A DNA stretch of 64,000 nucleotides from Hungatella sp. UBA5385 (GTDB lineage Bacteria > Bacillota > Clostridia > Lachnospirales > Lachnospiraceae). The notes beneath the pieces were generated by a model. It was not told the DNA's origin. It searched no databases and saw only the letters and a list, made by a program, of their open reading frames with translations. Of the stretch, positions 62,875 to 64,000 are shown one piece after another (the first letter of the stretch is position 1; every line of letters starts with the position of its first letter). Both the position numbers and the translations under genes were made by a program. The stretch lies in assembly GCA_002409995.1 (NCBI GenBank), contig DHOR01000022.1, positions 1 through 64,000 on the forward strand, in the 5' to 3' direction.

Positions 62875-63888
62875 TCAATACAAATGTTCCATACACTCAT
62901 TGGCAATCCAATCAACGATTTCCATATCACCATGTTTCAATTCAATTCCACATTTATCACAAAGATCACCTAATGCAGAAAATACCCAGGGACATCTGGC
63001 TCTTATGGCTTTAGGCCGTCCATTTGCTTCTATAAAATTCATTAAAAAGTCTATAGTAACATCTATCTCCGAATCATCCGGCTTCATCAGATTCATATCT
63101 AATATAAACTCAGTTTCAACATCAACAACCAGAAATAGACGAGCAATCAATGGCCTGTCATACCCCTCATCAGCAATTCCGGTATTTTCATAAACAATAT
63201 CCAGTGCCAGTTCTACATCGATTTGGGGCATTTTCTTAATTCTTTTTACTAAAAGCTCATCATGAAATTCAACAAATGGATATCTCTCTCCAATCTCTGG
63301 TAAAGGTGCCTCATACATAATCCATTCCTCAGTCTTTGGATTAAACTGTCTCCATAAAGCTTGCCCCTTCTCATAATCAACAGATATTCTTTCTTCCTTT
63401 ACCCCTCTCACTGCCATAAAAAGATTCTGCAGGGCTTCCGTCATCCTTGTCACCTCATGGGCATCCAATTGATAAGGTATATAACCCTTCTTGTAAGATT
63501 CAAAATAGAGCCAGTTCCCATTTCCACGGAACTTCAGTCCCAAATCCTTAATAACGGCCTTTTGCAATGGCGGAACCTCCTGACGGTCCCCAAAATAGCA
63601 GCTGATATTAGACTGTTCCATCATTACATAATAAGGGTCCAGCCCTGATGTCTCCAGTCTTGCTATCATATCAAAATCTCTCAGCCCGTCCATACCTTCA
63701 TACATGCTGACTCCAAAACAGGAGCCGCCTCTGCCCATAATACTTAAAAATACAGGTTCCTCACCCGGATGAAGCTGAATGATCACCAGGTCAACATCCC
63801 AAAAGTATTTCCACGGCTCCAATTGCCTTAAATTTAATGCAACATCATAAAGCTCTCCCCATTGCTCTAATGTAGCTTCTTTTCTCAT
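62875..63888 (-). CDS. uncharacterised protein (DUF7309/DUF6930-like)
   Basis: Protein of 337 residues. The C-terminal part (LIARLFLVVDVETEFILDMN, FLMNFIEANGRPKAIRARCPW, LGDLCDKCGIELKHGD) resembles small domains of unknown function I recall as DUF6930, with the N-terminal region resembling DUF7309; both recollections are tentative. No signal peptide, membrane segment or catalytic motif is visible. The start follows AAGGAG. It is separate from the upstream polysaccharide locus by a terminator. Confidence 0.6.
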   Translation of the reverse strand: MRKEATLEQWGELYDVALNLRQLEPWKYFWDVDLVIIQLHPGEEPVFLSIMGRGGSCFGVSMYEGMDGLRDFDMIARLETSGLDPYYVMMEQSNISCYFGDRQEVPPLQKAVIKDLGLKFRGNGNWLYFESYKKGYIPYQLDAHEVTRMTEALQNLFMAVRGVKEERISVDYEKGQALWRQFNPKTEEWIMYEAPLPEIGERYPFVEFHDELLVKRIKKMPQIDVELALDIVYENTGIADEGYDRPLIARLFLVVDVETEFILDMNLMKPDDSEIDVTIDFLMNFIEANGRPKAIRARCPWVFSALGDLCDKCGIELKHGDMEIVDWIANECMEHLY

Positions 63889-63968
63889 AGATTTTCTCCT
63901 TGCTTTCCTCTTATTTATATTATTTTATTTGTCCATATCTGGCTCTTTGACTCTACAACTGTTCCACT

Positions 63969-63994
63969 CTCTGCTGCTTCTTTCATCAGCAGAG
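63969..63994. repeat. hairpin at the window edge
   Basis: Perfect 8-bp inverted repeat CTCTGCTG / CAGCAGAG with a 10-base loop at the end of the window; possibly a terminator of a gene beyond the edge. The 5' rest of this gap holds only the leftward ribosome site. Confidence 0.4.
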
Positions 63995-64000
63995 AAATAT

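Overview
The window looks like a chromosomal segment of a low-GC, strictly anaerobic gut clostridium, most likely a Lachnospiraceae (Clostridium cluster XIVa) member. This is inferred from the AT-rich DNA, strong AGGAGG-type ribosome sites, lipoprotein ABC binding proteins with Ser/Thr/Ala-rich linkers, a MalF/MalG-type and LplB/YtcP-type carbohydrate transporter set, a mannose-family PTS, an EFR1-type flavodoxin-ferredoxin and a large NAD(P)-glutamate dehydrogenase. I saw no rRNA, tRNA, CRISPR array or intact insertion sequence.

Layout. 0.1-5.4 kb: AraC regulator divergent from a GPH-family sugar symporter and a GH36 alpha-galactosidase (raffinose/melibiose-type use), then a YitT-like membrane protein; a CHAP-like amidase lies convergent at 5.4-6.0 kb. 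6.2-16.9 kb: one long leftward operon headed by a LacI regulator, with a ribose-type ABC importer followed by a cytosolic seven-repeat FG-GAP propeller, a split transketolase, an SDR dehydrogenase, a creatininase-fold hydrolase and a TIM-barrel isomerase. This is the most original catabolic unit in the window. 17.1-18.8 kb: an OhrR-like thiol-sensing repressor with flavodoxin and glutathione-peroxidase genes behind a near-ideal promoter and operator. 18.8-20.1 kb: RQC-minor-like protein and a HigBA toxin-antitoxin pair. 20.1-21.0 kb: decayed DNA holding a truncated esterase. 21.2-28.7 kb: a xylan/xylonate-type cluster (MalF/G ABC importer, GH43 xylosidase, YjhG-like IlvD/Edd dehydratase, DapA-family aldolase that is frameshifted).

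28.9-36.2 kb: small XRE regulator, then a PRD-domain regulator, a tyrosine phosphatase and a mannose-family PTS (IIA, IIB, IIC, IID), an M24-fold protein lacking most metal ligands, and a DeoR regulator. 37.3-45.8 kb: accessory single genes (two GNATs, an APH-type kinase, a nucleotidyltransferase, EFR1, a lipoprotein, AlkC-like glycosylase, transglutaminase-like protein, dCMP deaminase, a frameshifted TPR-like gene). 46.1-48.5 kb: GH101-like/DUF5696-type enzyme and the stump of an ABC permease, the remains of a deleted locus. 48.5-53.0 kb: glutamate dehydrogenase and a giant PPDK-N/nucleotidyltransferase fusion. 53.1-62.7 kb: a polysaccharide utilisation locus (LipO-like binding protein, LplB and YtcP permeases, GH105 hydrolase, YesN-like AraC sensor regulator, unusual 859-residue lyase-like protein). 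62.9-63.9 kb: an uncharacterised protein.

The common theme is a set of substrate-specific sugar islands, each with its own regulator, importer and intracellular enzymes. At least four genes are broken or truncated (aldolase, esterase, TPR-like protein, permease), so the accessory islands are turning over.
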